From: Paraglomus occultum
Taxonomy: Eukaryota > Glomeromycota > Glomeromycetes > Paraglomerales > Paraglomeraceae
NCBI GenBank assembly: GCA_910592205.1
Contig: CAJVPJ010000452.1
Span: 1 to 24,772 of the forward strand
Direction of reading: 5' to 3'
DNA: 24,772 nt
Below, piece after piece: positions 1-8,144 of this stretch; the first letter of the stretch is position 1; the number at the start of each line of letters is the position of its first letter. Both the position numbers and the translations under genes were made by a program. Below the pieces are notes generated by a model. That model did not search any database. It was not told the DNA's origin and saw nothing but the letters and a program-made list of their open reading frames with translations.

Positions 1-59
1 CGTTTATTTAAAAACGTAAACGCCTAAGCACGTTGATGGGCAAAATAACATTAGCACTT

Positions 60-865
60 GTCGGCTACAACAAAAAAAAACATAATCATAAGTTCAAACT
101 TTGGATCACCTTTTGCATCTCTTGATGTTCAATGTATTCAAGATACTGTTGCTTGAATACAGCGTACAAAAAACTTTTATGGTTCCTGAGAAGAGGTTCA
201 GCACATAGTTTATCCACTTCTGTCCAGTCACCGTCTAAAATATGATAACATTTATGAGTACAGCAATTGATTCATAATCACGATAGACCGATTTATAACT
301 TGTTTCGCTGGCAATAGTATAAGCGATTGAGTAATGTGGTTAACATTTCTACCAGGACTTGGTAATCCATTTATTTCAGCATAGTTTTCAAGAAAATTCT
401 TCACGGCAGTAGCAACTGTTATATCAATGGTTATTTTGGTTTTCCATCGTGGCATTCGTTTATGTTACCATGAACGCGCGGTATTATACCATTCGTTGCG
501 AGATGATTTCTGACGTTTTCCAAATGAGTGCGACCAATTCTCAACATATTGAGATACGTTTTCTGACAAAGCGGCGTATTGCGATCTCAATAATAAAAAT
601 TCTTTTATTAGTACGCGTTTTCTTTTTAAGACGTCGACTGGCAGTTATTTCTCCGCCATTCATTGCTTTAATTTGGGCCATTAGAAATGCATCTTGTTCT
701 GGTTTGGACAAAGCGTGAAAGGCTTCACGCAATTCAGCAAAACTTTCCTTTGGAACTTTGGCTGAGCAACTACAATGACAGCCTCTTTCCAAAAAATTAA
801 TTGCCTTTCATACTCATTAGAACCACCACTTCTGCCAATTTTCATATACATATAATCCTACAAAC
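60..865 (-). pseudogene. Decayed transposon-type protein gene (N-terminal part)
   Basis: This is the broken remains of a protein of a type I recognise as highly repeated in arbuscular mycorrhizal fungi and probably transposon-encoded. Its function is unknown. Reading from 865 down, one frame gives a Cys-rich start (CHCSCSAK) and a helical stretch ending LSKPEQDAFLMAQIKAMNGG (792-605). The sense then moves to another frame (about 600-434, containing RNTPLCQKTYLNMLRIGR) with an in-frame TGA at 587-589, then to a third (455-305, NGLPSPGR), a fourth (about 303-232, SVYRDY) and a fifth (233-88). Each shift keeps the same family register, so these are frameshifts in one old gene rather than separate small genes. 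The C-terminal part would lie beyond the window edge. The family identification is from memory of similar proteins. The frame breaks are seen directly. Confidence 0.6.
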
Positions 866-887
866 ATATGAAAAATCTTTTTCTTAC

Positions 888-1145
888 AGGAGCTATATTG
901 TGCGTATTTACTATGTAAGTCACAACGATTTTTGTATCGATTTGAAGATAATTGTGATATATTTAGTCCTGTTATAGTTCCGAAACTACAGTAGCGTATC
1001 TACGTTACACGTATGTTTTCATGTGTAACGTAGATACTACCACTTCAATGAACTGCAACAGGACTACTGTTTTCTCGAAAACTACAACCAATTATCTTCA
1101 TGAATCGTTGTGACTTACATAGTAAATACGCACAATATGGCTCCT
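888..1145. mobile_element. 258-bp foldback element (MITE-like)
   Basis: The ends form inverted repeats of 43 bp, 888-930 against 1103-1145, with one mismatch. Both begin AGGAGC when read inward. The inner halves also pair imperfectly (GTATCTACGTTACAC near 990 against its complement near 1025), so almost the whole element can fold on itself. No protein is encoded. A TTA lies at 884-886 and another at 1146-1148, which may be a 3-bp target duplication offset by one base. The pattern fits a non-autonomous DNA transposon. The superfamily cannot be named. Confidence 0.8.
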
Positions 1146-1521
1146 TTAGATCGTCAAGCTGATTCGATACTTTTGTCCGGTGAGTGTATAATCCTATATA
1201 TTGTTTTCATAGCACTCGCACGTGGTCATGCTGTTACCAAGTAAGCGTGTTATCGATCTTACGAAATTCTGCACACCATGTAAAATGCCAATAATGAGAT
1301 TTATTCTGTAATTATTTCAAGCCTTTTAGACCACGGGTTTGTAAATGTAATTAATCTAGCAGGGCAAGAATTCTCTTATGCGGGTTAAGTAGCCAACGAA
1401 GGCAGGCTCTTTGCTATTAATGCAAGAAAAAAGACTGAGATCATTAAGAGCAAGTTAGAATGAAAGATTCCGTAAACGAAGAAAAGATTTTCAAGAGTAT
1501 GACCTTGTCATTATCGAAACA
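1146..1521. other. Intergenic stretch, no gene supported
   Basis: This lies between the foldback element and the end of the kinase gene. It contains donor-like GTGAGT (1180) and GTAAGC (1241) sites but no convincing coding sequence. It should include the 3' untranslated region of the minus-strand kinase gene. Confidence 0.5.
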
Positions 1522-3300
1522 TTAATCATGCGGGTGAATTTCGGCATCTGTCCATTCTTGCAGGTAGGAATTTCCATTCGATAATGAGATTCGGGCTCGT
1601 GTCTGACGTTTAGATCCGATCAACGTGTCTTTCGAGCTGCGTTTTTTTGATAGACCAAGTGAGTTAAGGGAGGCCTGCCGGAATCGCCGCAGCCAATGGT
1701 CGTAATCTGGAGTTATGGTAATGTCAAGATTATATGCGTATTCAAAGAAATCCCAAAATAATTTCGGAAGATGATCAAAGAGGGTGAAGAGCTTTGTTTC
1801 CTTTCGATGGAAGGCCATATGCCTATCCTGAAGGGCAATTTGCCAATAGCTATGATATGGATTACTCATACACGCGACTGTGTAGCATAATGCTTCTAAG
1901 TCGTCTCTAGCGCCGTAACAATAGTCCAAGTTGTGAGAGGCAAACGTAATATGGCCCATTGGCCAACCAGGTGGAGCAATTCGCATCCTGTTGCATAGTT
2001 GAGCTGCAAGGCCGAAGTCTATCAGTCGGAATTTCCCACACATATTGATGATGTTGCCGGGATGAATGTCATTGTGGACGTAACCATAACCATGAAGGTT
2101 CTGGAGAACCTCAAGAATGTCAGCGGTAAGTTTGTAGGCTTCTGTCAAATTGACCTCCCCGACCTTCTGACCGACCATGTTAGTCACGATGTAGGGAACC
2201 GTATTGTTGAAGTCTTTATGACACAGCGTCGGAGTGTTCAAAAGTCCGTCAAGCTTTCTTAATATTTCTGCTTCACGTTTTAGATTGATGACATGACGAC
2301 TGTACTTGATAGCGTACTGCATACCGGACTTGCGGTGTGTGCGGTGTGCTGCAAAAACAACAGTATTTTCATGCGCGCCTAGAACTTGATATGCCACTAA
2401 TTCACCGATACATGTTGTTATAATTGGAAGATTGTGCTTAGACAGCCTACTTGCAGATTGCAGAATCTCTTTCGTAAAACCTTCGTTATTGTTGCACAGA
2501 TCCTTAGCAATGCTGGATATAGGAACGTTTATATGTTCTGAGAGATTGGAACCCCCAAACGCTGAATCGAAAGCAGTTACCCTCAGCTTCTCTTCGTCCA
2601 GGCCAAAATTTTCAGAATCTTGGGAGCCACCAGCCTGATATCCTGGTGTCGGGCCCCTTCTGGCAAAAGTCTTGAAGACTCTTCCTACAATATGAAGCGT
2701 CTCCCTGCTCCATTCATAGGTGTTTGTCCAACCCTGGACTGGGCGGCTGGTAGCAGTCATGTGAGCATACAAAAGTCGGTACTTCTGGCCGTCGGTTATG
2801 ATCGACACATATGGACAATTCTGGTTACTTTCAGCTTGGAAGAAATACTCCGAATACCGACTGCATTGCAAAAGCGCCTTGCTGAGCTTTCCAGATGTCC
2901 ACCCAAGTTTGGCTTCAAATGCCCAACATTTGCCAAAGTCGATAGGATCAGCCACACTGCTGCAGGCGGGTCCCCAGTTCGGACAAGTAAGGGTATGATC
3001 TGGGTAGGTATTACCTGCTGTGCCTCCAATGCGGTAGGCACGCAGTTTCCAAATTTTAGCCAACTCTTCAAAGCGAATCTGAAGCCATGGCTGTAAATCA
3101 TTAACCTCACAGGTCCATGGGTTGTTGGGGTCAGCATTGGGGTTTCCTAGGTTGAATATGTCAGTGATGCGTTTTTTCTCATTTCTAGTCAACGACTCTA
3201 GGAAGTCGAGATCTGCACCCAGATCCGAGGTACGTGCTATAACATCCTGTATTTGTTGACTCTCAATTGCAGAAGCAGTTGTCAAAATACTTGTGGGCAC
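1522..3300 (-). CDS. PD-(D/E)xK nuclease-like domain fused to CK1/VRK-like protein kinase (Crinkler-type architecture)
   Basis: This is an open frame of 592 codons without introns. Residues about 65-210 look like a restriction-endonuclease fold: a helix (WLQIRFEELAKIW), then a strand with E129-A130-K131 (FEAK) as the ExK part of the active site, a helix, and a strand near 172-178 (KYRLLYA). Residues about 295-540 are a kinase: Lys332 in YAIK, HND at 409-411 followed by IHPGN, DFG at 428-430, and ARDDLEAL at 464-471, the signature of the CK1/VRK branch. The catalytic residues appear intact. A nuclease fold next to a kinase is known from Crinkler (CR) effectors; the P-loop header domain they often carry is absent. 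The frame opens at GTG with TAA shortly upstream, and the first in-frame Met is residue 182, so a 5' exon is probably missing from the model. The role is inferred: a signalling or effector protein, secreted or nuclear. Confidence 0.75.
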   Translation of the reverse strand: MPTSILTTASAIESQQIQDVIARTSDLGADLDFLESLTRNEKKRITDIFNLGNPNADPNNPWTCEVNDLQPWLQIRFEELAKIWKLRAYRIGGTAGNTYPDHTLTCPNWGPACSSVADPIDFGKCWAFEAKLGWTSGKLSKALLQCSRYSEYFFQAESNQNCPYVSIITDGQKYRLLYAHMTATSRPVQGWTNTYEWSRETLHIVGRVFKTFARRGPTPGYQAGGSQDSENFGLDEEKLRVTAFDSAFGGSNLSEHINVPISSIAKDLCNNNEGFTKEILQSASRLSKHNLPIITTCIGELVAYQVLGAHENTVVFAAHRTHRKSGMQYAIKYSRHVINLKREAEILRKLDGLLNTPTLCHKDFNNTVPYIVTNMVGQKVGEVNLTEAYKLTADILEVLQNLHGYGYVHNDIHPGNIINMCGKFRLIDFGLAAQLCNRMRIAPPGWPMGHITFASHNLDYCYGARDDLEALCYTVACMSNPYHSYWQIALQDRHMAFHRKETKLFTLFDHLPKLFWDFFEYAYNLDITITPDYDHWLRRFRQASLNSLGLSKKRSSKDTLIGSKRQTRARISLSNGNSYLQEWTDAEIHPHD

Positions 3301-3989
3301 TTGTAATGCGTTTATTTATAGATGTGTGGATAGGTAATCGGTTAGAATATATACAATTATAATTAGTGAAGTAGCTGCGGATCAAATAAACCACAATAAA
3401 GGTGCTTAGAAGTTAGAAATTTTTCTTTCTTCGGTTAACAAAGGCAGATCTTCGAATAATTCGGTTAAATCGAAAACTTCAGTTTAACGGGGGCAACTTT
3501 GTTATTATTGTTCTAATAAAAATCTTCGGATACGGTTAATAAAGGTTGTCATATAAAAATTCGGTTAACTGGGGTAAATTCTATATGATTGTGAACGCGA
3601 TGGGCGTATCCTGAGGGTTCTTCTCAGCATCGCTTCAGTGATGGGCTCCATGTGACTAGCGTTATAAACTAAAGCATAATAGCCGTCTATGCCATAGCTT
3701 TCAACGTTCATCACGGTCTAGACGAATATTTTCCCGAAAACGACCATTCCTTCTAAGGAGTGAGAGAAGCATCGATAAGGTTTAAGTTTGAATTGGATAA
3801 CCAGTCAATTGACCGAATTTTATTTTACAATAAAATACTTAGCAATACGTGACGTGTGCTTGCATATTGTCGTAAACAGCAGATATGTCTGCAATATACT
3901 TACAATCAAACCTTTTTATACCAATCTCTAATTTTTTTCTAATTAAATTTATTACCGATATTCTAAAAAAAACCACCTTAATAGAACAA
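3301..3989. other. Upstream of the kinase gene; no gene supported
   Basis: Apart from the motif cluster at 3420-3590 I see no coding sequence that can be defended. A minus-strand frame starts with ATG at 3711 and stops at 3565 (48 residues, ending in an Arg-rich stretch). It could be a first exon of the kinase gene, but the splice donor would be poor (GTTAAC). 3800-3990 is AT-rich and probably continues the Tc1-like relic that follows. Confidence 0.4.
3420..3590. repeat. Cluster of degenerate TTCGGTTAA motifs
   Basis: TTCGGTTAAC occurs near 3430, TTCGGTTAAA near 3460, TTCAGTTTAACGGGGGCAAC near 3480, CGGTTAATAAAGG near 3533 and TTCGGTTAACTGGGG near 3560. The spacing is irregular (roughly 20-50 bp). 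Such repeats of a short GTTAA-type motif are typical of the terminal regions of pogo/Tigger-like DNA transposons, so this is probably an eroded element end. Confidence 0.4.
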
Positions 3990-4640
3990 CCTTATATGCC
4001 AATATTTATACTAAAATTTTTATCCATTATATCTGTGAAACCTAACAAAGATGTTTTCCCTCTCGAGTGAAATACTCACCATGCCAATACTTTTGGTAAT
4101 CGGCGAATCGGTTTTCGCCGCTGCCCGACTGACTTTATCCCGAAAATGAATGCTGTCTCGTCAGTGAATTTAGTACGGGCCCAATTGTCCTGCAAGTGTA
4201 ACGTTGTGTTTATGAGTTAATTTTTCCAATTTGCAGGAACGGATTCCTTGATAAAAGAGTTGATAGGTATTAAGAGTGCTAGACGCTTAGAGAGTGGTAA
4301 ACATGAAAGAGTTTTGCCTGTGCCCAAGCGTTTCGTAGCTCAATATGCCGACTAATTAGCATTGGCGTTGCAAGAGGTATAGAAACTCTCGTATTCCTTT
4401 TTTCCTCTCTTCATATGTCGCCGAATGGCAGCGCTGCGTTTTCTGTCCAAGCGATAGTTCGTGTAACCTTGGAATGACATTCGTTACTTTTAGTTCCTGT
4501 ATCTCGCAGCTGTTTAAAAACAGGCATGTTGGTCTTTTTATGCATTGCCTTTGGACATTGGACGCCATTAGGCCAATAATAATAAATTGTCTGTCGTTGG
4601 AGTTCAAGTCTCGAGTCAACCATGATTGCAAAGGATAAGG
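3990..4640 (-). pseudogene. Tc1/mariner-like transposase relic
   Basis: This is read on the minus strand in pieces from different frames. 4640-4480 carries an N-terminal helix-turn-helix remnant (DRQFIIIGLMASNVQRQ, then VFKQLRDTGT). 4170-4085 carries the catalytic strand FTDETAFIFG, followed by a basic stretch; the Asp is the second of the DDE triad. 4080-4003 carries FTREGKTS and IMDKNF, which follow it in Tc1-like proteins. The order and strand agree with one transposase gene, but frameshifts, stops and a missing middle mean it cannot be active. The third catalytic acid is not seen. Confidence 0.6.
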
Positions 4641-4649
4641 GAAAGAACA

Positions 4650-5586
4650 ACGGAACTAATCGCGATAATTATTACTTAAATACATTTACTGACAAAGATA
4701 TTAATTAAATTAAGACGCGTTTGTTATCAATAATACACATCCTTGTTTATTTACAAAAGACCATATCCTCTCGTAAATGAGCACCCAATATTAGCAACAT
4801 CCCACAAACAGTTTATTACATAATTATAAGATTTTTATTAAAGTCTTCGTTACTGCGATTACTGTTAGATAACCCCCTAAATTCTATTATCCTCTTCTAT
4901 ATCTATTCACGAACGGCAAAATGCATGAGTTTTACCAACTTGTTACTCGATCCAAAGTTTGAGCATGACACACATTTAGAATGGAATTTTTTAGCTCACC
5001 TAGTCAAGCTGTCTACCCCAAATTTTATGATCCAAAAATTAATTTTTTCATATATATAAAAAACATGACCATACAATGCTATTCTGCTGCAACAAAACCA
5101 AACAAAACAAAATATGGTTTAGCAGATGCGATGATGCTTGCCTTTGAAAATTTTTGACGCAATTCACACGCCTTTATTTTCACCACTGTGCTTTTAGAGA
5201 TCAGGACACGCTAGTTCTAAAGTAGTCATTTCCTGGTCTCTTGAGAGCTTTGACGCTTTTCTGTGTCGCTAATTGCTACGGTTCTCTTGAGATTAAAATT
5301 CGATCTGGAGAAAACAATTTAACGTCTTTCTAAGAAAATTCCTTGACAGTAATGAAGAAAAGTGAATATAAACTTTACTACTGAAGGAGGTCGGCAAATT
5401 TACTGTTTTTATTTTATCTCGCGCATTGGTGTATCAAAAACGAAACTTTTGCATTTTGTTCAGTTACATGTTATATTAATATAGAAATTTAATTCTGCCT
5501 CTGCTTTCACCTATTTCCGAAGTAGTTTTTATACTTTTCAGTAGCTCAGCGTAAAGAGAGGAATGCTTTATTAACAGAGGTATCTT
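4650..5586. other. AT-rich intergenic stretch, nothing identified
   Basis: I looked at both strands and found only short frames broken by stops, homopolymer runs and AT tracts. No inverted-repeat element, RNA gene or recognisable protein fragment stands out. Confidence 0.5.
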
Positions 5587-6450
5587 TTGAATCTGCATAC
5601 TTCAGACACGCGTTCAGAAAATAATTTTTCTTATTTTCTCGTAGATTTATACTACCTCTTTCTCAAAACTAAAGAAGGGGATTTAGATCTTGGTAAATCT
5701 GGGATGGTCTGGGAGAACTATTTTCGCCCGTTTGAATGGCGCGCACAGGCTCACGGTACGAACAGTAAATTTCAAACGTTTTTGTGACTTTTTGCTCGGA
5801 ATGACAATTATATTTTTTTACTTCCTCAATAGACTTTTACACAAGAATTCTGATTTTCTGGATGATATTCTGTCATAAGATATTATCGAGATTCCGGTTA
5901 AAGATCTTCTTTTAACGTATGGTTGTAATTTTTCACATCAAAGTTGCGTCATAGAGGGAAATTTACTAGGAAGTGCAGAGTCGCAAACCATATGAACAAA
6001 GACTATAACATTGACGATTTACAACATGAGGAGGCACAATTACCCGAGCCGGGATCTCTCCTTGATAAGCCTGGAAAAGAAATTGAAGTTATCGAAATCC
6101 TGTAACCAGCTGATTGTAACTCATTACTTATACAATACCTTGCTAAAGTTAGAACAAGAAATAAACGTCGGCAATATAAAGAAGATCCATCGTATTATTT
6201 TGAAAGACACAGAGTTGATGTGTGGGGCAAAATCCAGCATGCAGAAAGGCAGTAGGTTATCATTTGACCGTTTATCCGGTAAGTTTTAGTTTAATAATTC
6301 CCGTTCGTCAAGTTTCGATTATGGCTCAACAATATTCCTCAACTGCCTACACTTACACATAGATCCAGGTACTCCCTGGATATCGATACAGAAAATATAC
6401 AAAATTACGATAACAACCCGCCACTCGTATGGGTTTTTTATTTTATTCTC
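5587..6450 (+). other. Weak, unrecognised coding-like fragments
   Basis: Several overlapping plus-strand frames have balanced composition but match nothing I know. One starts with ATG at 5992 and runs to TAA at 6102 (MNKDYNIDDLQHEEAQL...). A frame overlapping it, opening at TTG 6011, reaches a GTAAGT donor-like site near 6280. A third frame (about 6122-6265) contains RNKRRQYKEDPSYYFERH. The sense seems to jump between frames, which would fit a decayed or spliced gene. There is not enough here to call a product. Confidence 0.2.
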
Positions 6451-6675
6451 TTAAATTACATAAAATGTAAAAGACAAAAACAGCTTAAACTGGGCTTTAT
6501 ATTTAGCAAGCACCTCGTTGTGAATAAAAGTTCCTTGCAAATGGTTATTCAATCTCACGCCTTTACAGTTACTATTTGGATTGAATTCTGATATTTAATT
6601 CCCCAGCATCTGAGGTGATAATAATAAGTGCTTGTATTGACATAATCACCACTACCCCATAGACGCTCTATATAA
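6451..6675 (-). pseudogene. Relic of an unidentified protein with an HxxC-type motif
   Basis: On the minus strand a coding-like frame enters near 6675 and reads GDYVNTSTYYYHLRCWGIKY. One base shift near 6585 then gives a second stretch with NPNSNCKGVRLNNHLQGTF, which ends at TAA 6453-6451. The RLWGS...YYYHLRCW pattern is reminiscent of PARP-type zinc fingers (small strand, then HxxCW), but the upstream Cys pair is not seen and the match is weak. It lies on the same strand as the packaging-ATPase relic just upstream, separated by the 84-bp foldback element. Confidence 0.3.
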
Positions 6676-6757
6676 TTTATATATATATATATTTTTATGA
6701 TTATTATTACATAAAGAGCAGGTTATTGAACAGTCAAAACAATCATTATCCCCACTA

Positions 6758-6841
6758 CAGAGAAACCTCTCTAAGTGCACTCTCTCTCTAAATGCACACA
6801 ATCGTCTGGTCCAAGGGTGTGCACTTAGAGAGATTTTCCTG
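6758..6841. mobile_element. 84-bp Tc1/pogo-type foldback element with TA target duplication
   Basis: The ends start CAGAGAAACC and, on the other strand, CAGGAAAATC. They continue CTCTCTAAGTGCAC, giving inverted repeats of 23 bp with 3 mismatches. TA flanks both sides (6756-6757 and 6842-6843), the target duplication of the Tc1/mariner/pogo superfamily. A second, inner copy of the motif (CTCTCTAAATGCACAC, about 6783-6798) is typical of Tigger-like termini. It is too short to encode anything. Confidence 0.75.
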
Positions 6842-6843
6842 TA

Positions 6844-7380
6844 CTATATTTTCAAAGATAAAACGGGAAACCGTTCCAATGACATTTCGATAACATGTTT
6901 TTGTTTCTCTTGCGGAAGACAGAAATTGTCAAACGTTGGTTTATCCCAACCAAGTCGTATTCTGTGTGGATGCTCTCGAGGTACGGTTAGATCGAAAACA
7001 ATGAACTTTTGCTCACATAAATATTTGCCAATAATTTTAATCACACTACGCCAGCCATTAGCATATTGACGCACAATTCTGACTAGTTTATCCGAGGTAC
7101 ATGATCCGTTAAACAAGCAGACATGTGTGAGATTTTTTTGTATTATCTTTGGACAGTCAAAGTGAGAAACGTATATCAAACTGATGTCATAATGGCGTCC
7201 TTCGATAAATAAGGAACGATTCTTTTTTGCACCTTTTTTGGGATCAGCACATACATCTTCAAATATAGCTACTGTACTTTTGTCCGGATTCCATTCTTGC
7301 CAATTATAGAAAACCGAATACCTTTATCAAATCTAGTAACACACGGTACTATAATTAGCAACGAGTTTGGAACGCTTTAG
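6844..7380 (-). pseudogene. A32-like (FtsK/HerA) viral DNA-packaging ATPase relic
   Basis: The frame on the minus strand from about 7305 to 6844 carries the second half of an A32-type packaging ATPase, which pumps genomes into capsids in nucleocytoplasmic large DNA viruses and polinton-like elements. Visible in order: a Walker B strand (STVAIFEDV), the conserved [15 protein letters not shown] segment, the FDCPKII and NLTHVCLF strands, and a C-terminal part with [15 protein letters not shown]. The usual sensor Gln after the IYVS strand is replaced by His. Upstream (about 7380-7305) the sense shifts frame; a hydrophobic strand (SLLII) sits where the P-loop belongs but no GxGKT follows. The first half is therefore missing or broken and the gene is dead. 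The frame ends in TAG two bases from the TA of the neighbouring foldback element. I see no capsid or polymerase gene nearby. Confidence 0.7.
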
Positions 7381-8144
7381 TAAAAAAGTTCGAACGGCTG
7401 AAGTTTTGCGATAAATTTCATTGAAATTGAGCTACCCAAAAAAATAATGAGAAAGTTGTACTAGAATCTTATCGATTTGCAGTTGTTGATATCGCACAAT
7501 TCTTTCTATGTGGACATTGAACCATATTAAAGACTTGGAAATTTTGTCATTTACATGCGGCAAACAGGACAGAAAATATTCTAAAAATTGCGATATATAA
7601 TCCAATACTGTGCAAGCATGTGTTTAATGTTGAAACTGCATTGTTTCCGAAAGTAATTATCTTAATTGCCGAAAGAAGATATTTAAGTAAGCGCGCAAGT
7701 ACTGTAAATCCAGCCACGAATAATTATTTGAGACATTATTTCGCTAAATTACATAAACTTTTTAACAAATTACCTATTAGACTTATAGTAATATTGAGCG
7801 TGATACTAGTCACAGTGGGCGGCTTATTAAGTTGATTGAGCAAAGTATTGTCGTAAATATTGCTGTCAATAGAAATTATAGAAACTCATAAAATCAAACA
7901 TAAATGTTTGTAACGGTTTACCTGCCAAACCTGACCTACTTGCACTGTTAAATAAAAGAGCAATTATGTATATATGAACAAAGTTTATATCGTTTCAATG
8001 TCCGCAGTAGTTGACGTAACAGTAACGTGATATCACGTAGTTTTCGGAATATTACGTGAACTCTAAAAATAATAAAAACTCCTTGTAAACAAAATAACGC
8101 GCTTTACGCTTTTACCTTGCAAAAGATAACAAGCGCACTTTACA
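7381..8144. other. Intergenic, includes an open frame with a membrane tail
   Basis: A plus-strand frame is open from 7521 to a stop at 7835 (about 104 codons) but has no ATG. It ends in a strongly hydrophobic segment (LIVILSVILVTVGGLL), which would make a tail-anchored membrane protein. In an overlapping frame, ATG 7508 opens 30 codons (CGKQDRKYSKNCDI). Neither is recognised; they may be a decayed gene. The rest, 7840-8144, is the upstream region of the next gene. Confidence 0.25.
8012..8060. promoter_or_regulatory. Candidate bZIP/bHLH-type sites upstream of the five-exon gene
   Basis: TGACGTAA (8012-8019) resembles a bZIP site. It is followed by the perfect 14-bp palindrome ACGTGATATCACGT (8025-8038) and another ACGTG near 8055. 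All lie 85-135 bp before the ATG at 8145. That they act as binding sites is inference. Confidence 0.35.

Noticed and set aside
1137-1354. Three tiny exons (1137-1179, 1213-1240, 1330-1354) with GT-AG introns giving a 31-residue peptide starting MAPLDRQ
   Set aside because: The ATG lies inside the foldback element's inverted repeat, the product resembles nothing known, and such joins are easy to find by chance in AT-rich DNA.
2620-3096. 158-codon plus-strand frame
   Set aside because: It lies opposite the nuclease-kinase gene, whose domains are clear; it is a shadow frame.
3885-4070. 61-codon plus-strand frame rich in Ile, Leu and Phe
   Set aside because: Composition is that of translated AT tracts, and the opposite strand carries the Tc1-like relic.
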